Below the pieces are notes generated by a model. It worked only from the letters and a program-made list of their open reading frames with translations, searched no databases and had not been told where the DNA came from. The translations under genes were made by a program, and so were the position numbers. Below, piece after piece: positions 1 to 11,947 of a stretch of 64,000 nt of DNA (within the stretch, counting starts at the first letter, position 1; every line of letters begins with the position of its first letter). The DNA comes from Jaltomata sinuosa (taxonomy: Eukaryota > Streptophyta > Magnoliopsida > Solanales > Solanaceae), in assembly GCA_003996215.1 (NCBI GenBank), contig QJPP01000817.1, positions 186,001-250,000 of the forward strand. Direction: 5' to 3'.

Positions 1-2180
1 CTAAACCACACTATTTCTTAGGTGACAACACTACCCAAGAATTGAAATACACACTCTTTTCTCTTAAGGATGTCATCGGTAACACAGTTCCAGAAAAGGG
101 GGAGGCGTCTGAGAGCACATGCTACTATAGGCCCAAAAGCACAAACCACATAAAAAGAGTGCATTCTTGTGATGCATCAGAATTAACTGCAATAATGGGA
201 TCCTCTCAAGCCCTCGTGCAGTCTCGTGACTTTTTGATGGCTCTATATGATACCATTATAATTATAAGGACCTGAGTTTTACTTCTTCTATTACCTCAAA
301 TATGAGACATAGTTAATAGAAATTAGAGCAATGCACGAATTTGGATAAGTTTTCTATGACATTTCTCTATTGTATGATTTGGAGTATGAAAGAAGGGAAC
401 ACTTTTCTTAAATTCCCTGTAGCTTCCTAATTATAATGAGGTGCATAACACACCCATAATCAAGAATCTACTAGGCATGGCTTCACTGTCACCCTAGGAC
501 ACTTGAAATTTGTGCTCTATACCATGTTTTTTATACCCTGAGTCTATACCCTGGACGTGGCTGACACGCAAACCATTATTGGCCTGAGTGGACTCTTGGC
601 TTGGCTTACTACTAAAACTAAACACTTCAACATTTGCAGAAGCTTCAAAGTAATGAGCATGGCTAACTTTTGAAATTAAAATCAAGTAACTTGTATAATG
701 AATATCTGATACCTTACTAACTTGTCTAATAAAGTCTCTAACAAAAAGAATAGAAGAAGTCTACCAGGACAAGGTCTCGAGCTACCTTTATCTTCTAAAA
801 TGGATAATAACCAAAAAGACTAAATGGATCTCTCTAAAAGCAAAGAGGCCTCACCAAAACTGAGGATGAGATAACTAGGGATACGTTTGTTGTCAAACCT
901 GTGTACCTAAATCTGCATCATGAAATGATGCAGCACCAAATGGTGTCAGTACGTGGTATATAATCAAGCTGAGTTGAAATAATGCTAATATAACTGATTA
1001 ACTGAAGTACAATGTTTAATATGAGAACAACAGGAATGAATGACTGAAGTATGCAAAGCATATGTATGCAACTGAGTCATAAAACACTTTATAAAATTGA
1101 ACGTTATATGCCAAATATAAACACTGAAAGTAACTTTATGTTCAATTAGGGAGGCTCTTTTAATCGACAAACACCATGTAAGTTCATGATGCTCCAATGT
1201 CTTGCCCATACAGAACAAACTTAACTTATGGATCTAAATTGAGCCTCTTTAAGGCTAAAAAAGGAATCACGCATCTTGCTGAATGATCCTATCCTATGCT
1301 GGCATATGTAGTTTTGGGGATTGAATGATCTAAACCCTTACTCGTCTTAGTGCTAAATAATCATTTCAAAATAATATATATACTCATATCTATCATACCC
1401 TATTTTAAGGGAAACACTGAAATCATACTTGACTTTGAGTCTCTACTCAATGCTTAACTCTTTAAACTGAACTTGCTTGTGAGCCTTGGCTCAAAATCTT
1501 TATTTTTCTTGCTAGCTTAAATTTCAAAGAAACTAGAACTTCATTTCTTTTAAAAATCCTGTTATGAAAACTTAAAACAATGGACTTGAAATCTTTCATG
1601 AATACAAGCTTTGAAGCTTTAAAACACTTTCGCATGGGAATGAAATGTAAATCAACAACATCATAAAATGCCTTTATAAATCATAAAATAATTCATGAGG
1701 TCCATAGAATAGGAATAAGGCATGAACCATGGAATTCAATGAAAGAAGGGACATAATAACATAGTAGACAAAATTTCTCATAACTAGGATTCTACCATAA
1801 TCATCTCACCAAATATGGAATTCAAATGGAGAAATTTTGGGTAAAAACTTTAACTTTAGTCTCTCTAAAACTGAGCCTTTAGATAGTAGGGCCTGAAGAA
1901 GAATTGAATTCCTACACTATGGTAGCCTTACATACCTAATACGGGGAGAATTCACAGAGCAACCTTGTTTGGAGAGCCCTAGGCCTTGCTTGGAGAGACT
2001 TTTGACTTTGGAACTTTGGGAGAGGAGTTAAGATAATCTAATCATTGAAAATACTAAGTGTAGATGCTTATGAGGGATTAATAATCATGTTAGGGGGTTT
2101 AGTAGGAGAAAAGGACTTAATTTCCCTTAGTTAGACGAAGTTTAAAAGAACATTTCATTTGGAAAATAGTGAGGCGCGCA
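1..2180. repeat. Non-coding repeat DNA, possibly a minus-strand LTR relic
   Basis: No open frame here looks like a protein: the longest are under 80 codons and low in recognisable motifs. The texture (short imperfect repeats such as GATGCAG around ATGATGCAGCACC at about 920, many stops on both strands) resembles the inside of a long gypsy LTR read in reverse. No paired LTR or primer site is visible, so this is an impression only. It ends exactly where the TGTAACACCC terminus of the next LTR begins. Confidence 0.3.
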
Positions 2181-4249
2181 TGTAACACCCCAAAAATTCT
2201 AAGCTTAGAACCAGCTCAGAAATCCTAAGTGTGAATTATCAAAGTGACAGTCCAGAAATCATGAACTGTTTCTATAGACCGTGGAAGGGTACATAGGCCA
2301 TGGATGGCCTCCGTGAAAAGAGTCGTACAGACCAGACCTCTGGACCCTGATCCACAAAAGGGATCCGCTGATCGTGGATGGGACCACGGGCCATGTTTGC
2401 CCTTTGTGGAAACTCACCTGAGGGTCAGGCTTCTCACCAGAAACCATGAGAGGTCCCCATGGGCCGTGGAAAGTTTCACGAGCTGTGGTTTCCCCTCAAG
2501 GAATTTAGACCCATAACTGGTCAAAATGGGCCAAGAACTCCATGGGTTGTGGTTCCCATTCGTGGAACCTAGTCACAAAATTTTTAGCAGTTTTTATTTA
2601 TTTGTTCCAGGGTATTTCAGACTTTTCCAACTCTTTTAAAAGGCTAAACCCTATCGTTTTAACTAGCCTAAGACCAATTATTAAGCCTAAAACTACCCAA
2701 ATCTCTCATTCTCTCAGATTTTAATCGGCACTTAGCAGAATAAAGCAAAAAAGAAGTGTTCTTCTTCTCTAAAGTAGAAACCAAGATTCTTCAATTTCAA
2801 GCTCTAAACCCAAGGATCTTTCCAAAAGTTCTACTCTCAAAGTATGTGAAAATTCATCAATGGGTATCCTTTCACCCACTGACTCCTTAAGTTAACTTAA
2901 TTCCTCAGTTTCATTTTGTTTTTGGAGCCTAGGGTTCCTCAATTGTGTGAATCCCTTGTATTTTAGTTTCCTTGTGATATATGAATCTTATTACATGTTT
3001 TCTTTGAAGTCTAGCATTGTTGAGTACTCAAAATTCTCAAACCCTCAGCATCTTGTTAAATTCATGACTTTGAACTATGATTATGAACTACATACTTTAT
3101 TCAGAATCTAGCATTATTAAAAGTAGCTCGATTCCTCGAGATAGTGGGTTATGAACACCCAATCAGTTTAAGAATTCATGCATTTTTAGCCAGATACACA
3201 ATTATTCATAATTACATGGTTAGAATACTTTCAGTCTTAGTATTATTTTGCATTCTCAGGAAGTCAGTATTTTGAGCTATCCAGTAAGTCTATTTATTTA
3301 TTTACTCAGTTGGGAGTAGTACTTAGCAAGCACCAAGCAGACGAGGGGATGATGGCTCTCCCGTTAGTTAGGCTAAGACCTTTAGTAGAAGTTCCTAAGT
3401 CCCAGCACTATGGTGCCATCGTAGGTTCTAAAGGGTCACCCATCAGATTAGGCTTGACACCTTAGTCCTTTTTGCACATCAAATTAGTGGATCCACCCCA
3501 GCCAATGTTCGTACCATTGGCAAGGTATGAATGCCCTCCCATCCAGGTTACAGGTTGGCCCCATAGTTAGCTCAGCTTAGGGTGATTCAGTTAACAGTAG
3601 CTCTCATAATTTAGATTCAGTTATTGCATGACCTTATATTCAGTTATTCAGTTTCAGTATTGTACAGTTGCATGTTTATCTGCTTGGTCATTGCATCAGT
3701 TTTTATCTTTTAGTTTCATGTTCAGTTTATCTTATCATATCCAACATATATAGATTAGTGCATATCCTACATGCTCAGTACATTCAAAGTCCTGACGTAT
3801 ACTTTTATGTTATATCCTATTATGATGTAGCTTCAGGCACTCAATACCCAGATCGTGCTTAGTTCAATTTTCTAGTCTTCTCAGCAACAGAGTTGGTGAG
3901 TCCTCATGTTTTGAAGACAAGAATTATATCCCTTTTATTCTATCTTTTCTTTAGTTTTTAGACTACTGGATTTATTTGGGGGCTTGTACCAATAACTCAT
4001 CTCAGTAGAGGCTTTCAGACATAGAGTCAATTTTTAGATTTTACAGTCAGTTGATATTTCAAAATTTATTTTATATATTCAGAGGTTTTGATTTAATTTC
4101 CAAAATTATGTTATTACATCAGTTTATCTTTCGCTTAGATATTGTATTGATTAAAAATGTTTAGTAAATGCCAGACCATGAGTTAGCTTGGGGTCACTTG
4201 TGACTCTAAGCACTGTGTTGCATCTAGGGGGTAGCCTTAGGGCGTGATA
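2181..4249 (+). mobile_element. 5' LTR of Ty3/gypsy element A
   Basis: The segment opens with TGTAACACCCC and closes with GGGCGTGATA, the usual inverted ends of long plant gypsy LTRs (the final CA has become TA). It is followed after a few bases by a primer binding site for initiator tRNA-Met. The length of about 2.07 kb suits the Tekay/Del group of chromoviruses. No second copy of this LTR was found in the window, so the element is truncated. The flanking five bases GCGCA cannot be confirmed as a target duplication for that reason. Confidence 0.7.
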
Positions 4250-4253
4250 AACT

Positions 4254-4265
4254 TGGTATCAGAGC
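4254..4265 (+). other. Primer binding site (tRNA-iMet) of element A
   Basis: TGGTATCAGAGC is a perfect match to the plant initiator-Met tRNA 3' end complement used for minus-strand priming by most gypsy and copia elements. It lies just inside the LTR end. Confidence 0.85.
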
Positions 4266-4465
4266 ATCAGGTTTTATGTGTCCTAGGTTGTCTAAAAGCC
4301 GCATCAAGTAGAGTCTTTTTCATGTGTTTGAAGCACGCCATACTTATGAAAGAGAGGCTATGAGATATTTTTAGAAAAACTTTCCTTCTTTCTGTTCCAT
4401 ATCATGCAATAGAGTGTAGACTCTATTTAATCCCCTTCTAACTCGTGCTCTACGCATTATAGAAA

Positions 4466-5532
4466 ATGCCTCCTAGAATAGCAAACGAAAGGAGGAACGA
4501 CAATGGAAATGGAAACCAACAAGCACCACCAGTCCCAGTAGACCCTCTGAATGAGCAAGTCACTCACACCAAATTTAGGGTTGCTTTACAGGTCCTAGCT
4601 CAGGCCATGACTACTCAAGTGAAGCAACAAGCTGTGGCACCAGTCAATCTACAGAATAACTCAGCAGTAGCTAGAGTCTGGGACTTTACTCGGATGAATC
4701 CCCCTGAGTTCCATAGTTCTAAGGCTGAGAAGGATCCGTAGGAGTTCCTGGATGACATACAGAAAGTTACAGAGATTATGGGTTTCACTCTAGTTAAAAG
4801 TGCAGACTTGGCTGCTTATAAATTAAAAGGAATGGCTCACACTTAGTACAAGCAGTGGAAAGAAGCTAGGGGTGGAGATGCAGGCCCAGTAGATTGGGAT
4901 CAGTCTATGACTGCATTTTTGGACAGGTTCTTCTCACTTGAAAAAAGGGAAGCCAAGGTTCAAGAGTTCATCAATTTGTTATAGGGTGACATGAGCATGA
5001 AATAGTATTATCTTAAGTTTACTCAGCTTTCAAAATATGCTCTGACGATGGTATCTGACTTCAGAGCCCGTATGAGTAAGTTTGTGTCAGGTGTTTCTAA
5101 AGATGTGGTTATGCGATGTAGGACTGCTATAATAGTGAAGGAAATGGATATCTCCAGGTTGATGACTCATGCCAGTAGATTGAGGAGAAGAAGATCAAAG
5201 AGAGGGAAAAACACAATAAGAGGGCTAGAATAGGTAGATTCAATTATTCATAATAGAGATCAGACGGTGGTAATTGCTCTCAGTTTTGCTAAATATCTTC
5301 AGCTCCAGCCCCATCCTCTGCTAGCCTAGTGCCCAAGTTCAGATAGGATCAGCGAGATAAGGACCAGGCTCTAAGTCCCAAAGTAGTGTCACTAGTGGGC
5401 GTACTCATCCAGTTTGCAAGAAGTATGGTAGGAACTACCAACTTGAGTGTATGGCCGATAGTGGAAATTGTTTTGGGTGTGGCAAGCCAGGTGATAGGAT
5501 GAAAGAGTGACCAATGCCTAATAGAGGGGCAG
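4466..5532 (+). pseudogene. Broken gag of Ty3/gypsy element A
   Basis: The reading starts at an ATG with MPPRIANERRND, typical of the Tekay-type Gag N-terminus, and continues through the capsid region (FTRMNPPEFHSSKAEKDP, then EFLDDIQKVTEIM, FLDRFFSLEKREAKVQEF). In-frame stops interrupt it at about 4739, 4843, 4981 and 5002. A shorter open stretch (5048-5233) carries the RLMTHASRL segment of the capsid end. A zinc knuckle follows in another frame at 5469-5510, but its third ligand His is Asp and its last Cys codon is a stop (TGA). No protease or RT follows, since unrelated LTR-like sequence takes over near 5560. A dead, 3'-truncated gag. Confidence 0.8.
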
Positions 5533-5559
5533 GTATGTTGATGAACGCTCAAATCGTGC

Positions 5560-5924
5560 TCTCTAATTTGGAGGCCACAACGATCGTACAACAAAACAAA
5601 ATTTATAAACCCAATAGATGTCAGGGTCGTACCCAAGGGACTTGACTTAGCCAACTAGAGATTGTATGAGTTTATTTCAAGGCGAGAGTAATTGCTCAAA
5701 CTAAAACAAGTAAAAAATGAGGGAATTGAGAAAGTTGTCACTACTAACACAATTCAACATAAAAACAATAAAACTAGAATGGGTGGACCAAGATTGACTA
5801 GATGACTAGGGATGCATATCCGATGGGGCATTCGCTATATGATAGGGTAATCATTAATTCACTTCTACTCTCACATATTGACATGAATAGCATTGGTCAT
5901 AGGTGTGGTGCTATCTCTCGATCA
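5560..5924. repeat. Fragment resembling a large-LTR retrotransposon
   Basis: The text AGGGTCGTACCCAAGGGA at about 5622 is similar in style to ATCAATCCCACAGGGA near the start of element C's LTR, which suggests a fragment of an Ogre/Tat-like LTR. It has no ORF of substance and no paired copy. It separates the broken gag of element A from the solo LTR that starts at 5925. Confidence 0.3.
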
Positions 5925-7486
5925 TGTCACGACCCGATTTCTCAAGTCATGATGGCACCTACAATCCCCAGTAGGCGAACCAATTCTCGTAGCCCGAAAC
6001 GGTTAGTAATGGGCTACTACTTAACCAAAACGCACCAGCAAGCAAAAATAAGCGAAAGCAAAACTCGAATATAAATACATAAAGGAAATTACACCAACCC
6101 CAAGACTTGGTATCAATAGTACAGAAGCTTCTAATAGGATACAAGTGCTAGTAGTAACAAAATACAACATAAATTGCCTCCGAAAGTACAAGGATCAATA
6201 GTACAACAGATGAGATGTAGTCAAGCCCCGACCGTTAGGCGCTCACCCCAGTCTCAAAGATCCAAAAGCTGCACGAGTCTCAAACATGATCAACGGCGAA
6301 AGCTCAGCTAATATCTACACAAAAAAGTGCAGAAGTGTAGCATGAGCACCAAAACAACGGGTACTCAGTAGGTATCATAGGCCAACTGAGCGCATATAAG
6401 ATATAAAAGCAGTAAGTAACAGATAGCAAGAAAGCAGTAACTGAGGCAATAAGCAAGGCACAAGGAGCTAGCACATATCATCCATAACCAAGAGCTTCAA
6501 GTAACAGATGCTAGCACAGAGATACAATTATACAGAATCACAGGTGAAGGAAAGGAGAACGCACCTGGAGTCCTTCCATAACAATATAAGTAAGTAGAGA
6601 GAGAGTTGAGAAAATAGCGGTATACCGGTAACCTCAAGTGGAAGGAAAAGATGGAGAGTAGTCTAACATACTCAAAATGGAATCAACCAGTATAAGGAAA
6701 TCATAACACCAATCCAATCATATGATAGCATAACCAGGGAATCACCTCACAAGTACAACCCTAGGATGAAATAACTAGGCCACAATAATCGAGAGACACC
6801 ACTCAGCTTCCCACAAGTATAGAACCAGAGTCTCACACTCTGCTCAGAAGGCCACACAAAAGTACCTCAATAAGATAGGACTCTAAAGCCCTCTCAATAA
6901 TCAAAAACCCCACAACCAAAGCCTCAACAGGCTAGCCATCACTAATCTTTCAAGAACCGGGTGCCAAGACAAGCTCTAAGTAAAAATGGGAGTAAATATA
7001 GTCTACCTACAGTCCCAACGGCCACCCATACAATCGAGGAACATAATTAAGTGAAAACAAACCCTCCGGCATCCCATACTACCGGAGCGTACACTGAACA
7101 CACAACAAACAAGGGTGGAATCCAATGCATGATATGATATGATGTGGAATAGAACCTCTGTATGTACCTCCTCTGGTGCCAATCAGGCCCAGCAGGCAGG
7201 TTCCATGGAAGGACTCAGCCCGTTACCTCTACTCCACCATATACCCTTCCCTCCGGCGCACGCAACCCGAAGCCCCAAGCCCGGAGTGGCAAGGTCCATG
7301 GAGGTCCCCGACCCCATACTAAAACTTAGTATCAAGAAATGTCATCCGGAAGCAAGTCCGAGATCAAGATAGAGACCCAGTCTCGAATATGCATGCCCAG
7401 ACCCTGTCCAGGACTAAAGTAGTAGAAAACGCCTCAAAAACCCCTCCAAGGGTGCCCGGGCGTAACCGAGTCTAAAACTGTAGTAA

Positions 7487-7670
7487 ATCAAGTCTAGTGC
7501 TCTGCCTCACAGAGACTAGTATCAGTAATAAAATCAAGTATGGTGCTCTGCCCCGCAGAGACTAGTATCAGTAATAAAATTAAGTCTGGTGCTCTGCCCC
7601 GTAGAGACTAGTATCAGTAATAAAATCAAGTCTGGTGCTCTTCCCCGCAGAGACTAGTACCAGTAATAAA
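7487..7670. repeat. 46-bp tandem repeat, four copies
   Basis: GTGCTCTGCC recurs at 7497, 7543 and 7589, and GTGCTCTTCC at 7635, an exact 46-bp period. Each unit also carries CAGAGACTAGTATCAGTAA or a close variant. It lies inside the LTR at 5925-9661 and has few differences between units, so it is a recent or homogenised minisatellite. Confidence 0.9.
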
Positions 7671-8835
7671 ATAAGTGCGAAAACATCCAAAATCTCCTTT
7701 TCTATCAATAACTGTACCGAAAATGGTCCCCCAGGGCCATGCAAATTTAGAAAAACTGTCGGTAGTGGCTCACAGCCAAAACTGTAGTAAAACATGCAGG
7801 GGAAAACCTTTTTCATGGATGATATACTCGCACACAAATATAAAAGTAGCCCAACGGCTCACAACAATTCCTATCAGCCCTGCACAGGCCCAATAGCTAC
7901 TCAGCAGACATAACCTGCCTAAAAGGATAATCTCTATGTCTGGGACTCGCGGACATTCTCAAATAGCCCACCATCTATGTTCCAGAGTCAATACAAGGCC
8001 ACACAGGACCACAAAGGTAATATACATTACTACGTGAATACTACAAACAATGTATGAAATAGACGGACGAAAGGCGGACAAGGTATGGGGTACCAACCTA
8101 TAACAACCCATCCAAGGATGCTAATTAATGCAGTTATAGCCTATATACGCAGAGTCTAGATAGGGGAAAACCATAACCTACCTGTCGTCCGACGAATAGC
8201 TGCGGGGATGGCGTTGTCCAAGCTCGAACTGCTCTGGGAAGCTCCAAATCGCAAAACCACTATCAATACAACAATCTACAGATTAAAACAAGACTAACGA
8301 TACCCATAATGCCAAAAATATAACCGGGTTGAAATCCAGGTCACAAACTGGCCCGTGGACCCCGTAACCCGAAACCAGAAATGAAAAACACACCCGTGTT
8401 CCTTACCATTCCGGGAGCACATGCTCAAAAATTGAGCGGAAATGGACAACAATTAGTGCTCAAAACACCCCTCAAATCAAGGAATTTAAAGAATTTCATG
8501 GAAGAAATCAGAAAAATCACGAAAGAACTTACCCGGTTTAGAATCCAACAAACGCTCAAGATTCAGAAAATATTAACCTCCAAGCTGTTGGTAATGATCA
8601 AGGTGATTTATGAAGGTTTTGGGTTCATCATCCATGGAGAATTCGGAATTTAAAGAGAGGGTTTATCGATTTAGGAGTCCACAAACGAGCATGGATCGAC
8701 AAAATATTATCCTCCAAGTAGTTGGGATGAACAATGGTTATATGGAGGTTTTTGAGAGCTATTTTAATGGAGAATAGCATTTTTTGGGTTTTTAGAAATA
8801 AAGGGGAGAAGAGGGCTGGCCAGCTATATAAGCTG

Positions 8836-9010
8836 TCAGCGCCCAGGGGCCAGGGCGGCCCAGGCGCACCAGGGCGGCCAGGGAGCAGGTGCACCAGGCT
8901 GGCTAGGGCACATGCGTACCAAGGCACAGGCGGCCAGGGCGCATGGGGCGCATGGGCGTAGGGGCCAGGCGCATGGGGCGCATAGGCGCAGGAGCCAGGC
9001 GCATGGTGCT
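8836..9010. repeat. GC-rich short repeat inside the LTR
   Basis: A run of GCGCATGGGGCGCAT and GGCCAGGCGC motifs makes a GC-rich island in an AT-rich region. From about 8939 the period is roughly 30 bp for two to three units (GCCAGGCGCATGG recurring). It gives Pro/Ala/Arg-rich open frames on both strands that are composition artefacts. Confidence 0.7.
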
Positions 9011-9661
9011 GCCCACACCAGCAACCAGCAACCAATCCTTAGGCAAAATTTCACAAGATGGGTCCCCGGGAATGCATTCGGGGTCCCGCGAACACAAACG
9101 ACCTGAGCTATTCGACTAGAAACAGTGTTCTGGATCCAATGGAATCAACGAAAATCTCATAGGATGTCAATTTAATGAAAAGTGGGGCCCACACCCAAAA
9201 TCAACCTTTAGCCAACTATTCCCAAAATGGAACCCAATGGCCAAAATCAAGTCCGAAAGCCTAGGGACCCAAACCAATAGTCTCTCTAGCCTAAACTTGA
9301 TATTCCGGAGCTAAAAGTACTTACAAAATTTTCATCCAAGACCATCCTCTCCGAATGTTGATCAAATTCAACCAAACAAGCCCAACTGGCCTGAAAACAC
9401 AGAACGAGAGAGAATTCAAAGCTAAAAAACTTCTGGATCCCGACCAAAGGTCCCTCTAGACAAAGTTCACGCTCTGGAGCTAATGGAACTGTCAGAATTT
9501 CATTCCGAGCACGTACACCCAGGATGTTGACTGAAGTCAACGATTTCAAAAGCTAAAAGCTCTAAAATAAGGAATGGCCAAAAAGACCAAGCAAATGGTC
9601 CGAGCACCGAACTACCGGTCCCAGCAAGCCATAAATGACTTGGGGCCGCTTTTAATAATCA

Positions 9662-10137
9662 CTATAAGTAAATCAATTAATTGACATAACCTTATGGAGT
9701 GTTAATTATTTATTTATTTTTTAGTGAGCAAAATATAATTGTATTAGTAATAAGAAATTATTCTTTAGAAAAATACTTGTGGAGACTGAGATTTTACTGT
9801 AATAATATTATCAAGTAAATTCAATGATTCCCAACTCTTTTTAATTCTAAATCTTTCTAAAAAGTGATTTGTTTTAAATTTAAGTATTCTATAAAAATAA
9901 CTTCACATTTCATCAATTTGACTCTCTCAAATAGTAGTCAAGAGATAACAAATATGTAGCATAGATCATCCAATCTCTATGGGACGATATCATAAACTAT
10001 ACTAGAATTTGACAGAATACGAGCAGAAAATCCTATACATATTGGCCTCATCATGCTATAACTTGATTCTAATTGATATCTGGTGATACAAATTGGTATC
10101 TAACTTCTTTCACTCTTTTGTCTGCAGATAGTTAACA
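9662..10137. other. AT-rich gap before gag of element B
   Basis: No ORF and no clear LTR. Near 10093 the text ATTGGTATCTAAC looks like a decayed initiator-Met primer site (TGGTATC then mismatches), which would fit the expected position just upstream of gag, but the plus-strand 5' LTR of element B itself is not recognisable here. It was probably lost or replaced. Confidence 0.3.
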
Positions 10138-11573
10138 TGAGAAATAACAGAGCGCGAGCGGCAGTCCCGACAATGGTCCCAGCAACTAGAGGGAGGGCAG
10201 CACCCGCTGGGGGTGAGGCTCAGGCAGTTGTTGGACCAAGAGAGGCGACCCCTCCCCCATCCTAGGATCAAACTGAGGAGGAAGTTGAGGTTGTTGTTGA
10301 AGAAGGCATGGAGCAGGAGGAGGCGGCACGGGCTGGAGGTGCAGTCCTTCCCCTTATAACGCCTGAGGTATTTTAGCAGGTGTGGACTTTTCTAAGTGGA
10401 CTGGTTGGTGCTGGAGACACCCCCACGAGTACTGTAGATCAGGTTTTGGGCACCCAACTAGCAATTGAAGTGGCTCCTAGGATGGATACGGCATCGGGTA
10501 CTGATGACTTCTTTCGTCCGATGCTAGGTCCGGTTATGACTGGAAGTGAACATGAGATGCAGACTAAGTTTTTTAAACTGAAACCTCCTACGTTTCAGGG
10601 TACTGAAAAGGAGGATGCTTATAAGTTCATTCTGGACTATTATGAGAGGTTGCATAAGTTGGGCATTGTGCAGCAGCATGGGGGGGAGTTCATCACCTTT
10701 CAGCTTCAAGGTGATGCTAAGCAGTGGTAGAGGTCTCATGTAGAGTGTCAGCCATCAGCTTTGCCTCCACTGACTTGGGCGAAGTTTCGTGCCCTTTACT
10801 TGGAAATGTATATGTCACGCACCTTGAGGGATCGTAAAAAGGATGAGTTTCTGTCACTTGAGTAGGGTAACATGTCGGTCTCAGCCTATGAGGCCAAATT
10901 CCATGCATTGTCCCATTTTGCTACTCAGCTTCTGGGTACAGAAGAGGAGAGGATTCGTCTATTTGTGAAGGGCCTGAATACTTAGTTACAGGTGTTATCT
11001 GTGCATATGAATTCAGCAGGGAAGAGTTTTAATGAGGTAGATGATTATGTGAAAAATCTAGAGAGGGTTAAACAGGTCAGGCAGGCTAAGGTGTTAGCCA
11101 AGAAGTCTCGAAATGATGGAAATTTTAGTGGTTCATACTCTAGGGGTCATAACCAGCAGGTTTATTCTGCTCGCCCTATTTAGTCAGTCCTGCCAACTTC
11201 TACAGGTGGTCGTCCGGGAGCCAGTCAGTTCTCATCTCCTAGAGGCCAGAGGGCATCTTATACTTCTACTAGCAGGCCTACTCCTGACCGCGAATGCTTT
11301 CATTATGGTGATTTGGGTCACTTCAAGAGGGATTGCCCTCACAGGAAGGCAGGTAATCAGACTCAGCAGCAGTCAAAGGTTGTGGTTCCGGAAGGTAGAG
11401 GTGGCTATGCTAGGAGTCGTCTACAGGGTGGGCAAGATAACTTTCAGAGAGGCCGGGGAGACAGAGGGAATGGCAGCGCGGGTAGGGATGTGGTGCATCC
11501 AGCCAGGGAAGTTGCTCAGATTGATGACCGGGCTCACTGTTATACTTTTCCAGGGAATTCTAAGGCTGAGGCA
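10138..11573 (+). pseudogene. gag of Tekay-like element B (decayed)
   Basis: The ATG at 10138 begins MRNNRARAAVPTM, the usual basic start of this Gag family. The capsid follows (FFKLKPPTFQGTEKEDAYKF, then AYEAKFHALSHF) and a basic, Gln/Gly/Arg-rich tail. In-frame stops are at about 10264, 10375, 10728, 10863, 10982 and 11179. Most are TAG in place of CAG, CAA or TGG, as expected from deamination of methylated cytosines. The single zinc knuckle at 11295-11336 keeps Cys-1, His and Cys-3, but the second Cys is Tyr (TAT at 11304-11306). Gag would coat the genomic RNA; this copy cannot. Confidence 0.85.
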
Positions 11574-11906
11574 TCAGACGCAGTGATCATAGGTATAATT
11601 CTAGTCTGTGATAGGATGTCTTCTGTACTATTTGACCCAGGTTCTACTTATTTATATGTGTCTGTGAATTTTGCTTTGTGTCTGGAATTGGTTAGTGATG
11701 TCCTTGATTCCCCTATTCATGTTTCTACCCCCATTGGAGAGTTTGTAATAATGACCCATGTTTATCGTACTTGTCCTATGGTGTTTGTGAGGTTGCAAAC
11801 TTGGGTAGATTTGGTGATTCTGGATATGTTGGATTTTGATATTATTCTAGGTATGACCTGGTTGTCTCCATGTCATGTTGTGTTGAATTGTAATACTAAT
11901 ACTTAA
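11574..11906 (+). pseudogene. Aspartic protease region of element B
   Basis: In frame with the gag tail. The active-site motif reads LFDPGST with the catalytic Asp codon at 11634-11636. The DPG form, in place of the usual D(S/T)G, is common in this gypsy group. The flap and core (DFDIILGMTWLS) follow at the normal distance. A TAA stop closes the frame at 11904-11906, before the linker to RT. The enzyme would cut the Gag-Pol polyprotein. Confidence 0.8.
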
Positions 11907-11947
11907 CTCTAGAGATTCCGGGTAAGGATAGGTTAGAGTGGGAAGGT

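Larger units (their letters stand above)
5925..9661 (-). mobile_element. Probable solo LTR of a Tekay-like gypsy element
   Basis: On the plus strand the block starts TGTCACGACCCGATTTC, the reverse complement of the standard LTR 3' end GGGTCGTGACA also seen at 23613 and 29298. No primer site follows on the minus strand, unlike at 23598, so it looks like a solo or isolated LTR. The right end is uncertain: text near 9640-9661 (GACTTGGGGCCGC, TTTTAATAATCA) is the kind that ends such LTRs, but no 5-bp target repeat could be confirmed (left flank GATCA). It contains a 46-bp tandem repeat and a GC-rich repeat, annotated separately, and no real gene. Confidence 0.5.

Noticed and set aside
8628..9106. 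Pro/Ala/Arg-rich frames on both strands
   Set aside because: They overlap in opposite strands across a GC-rich repeat in an LTR, with no start context or motif.
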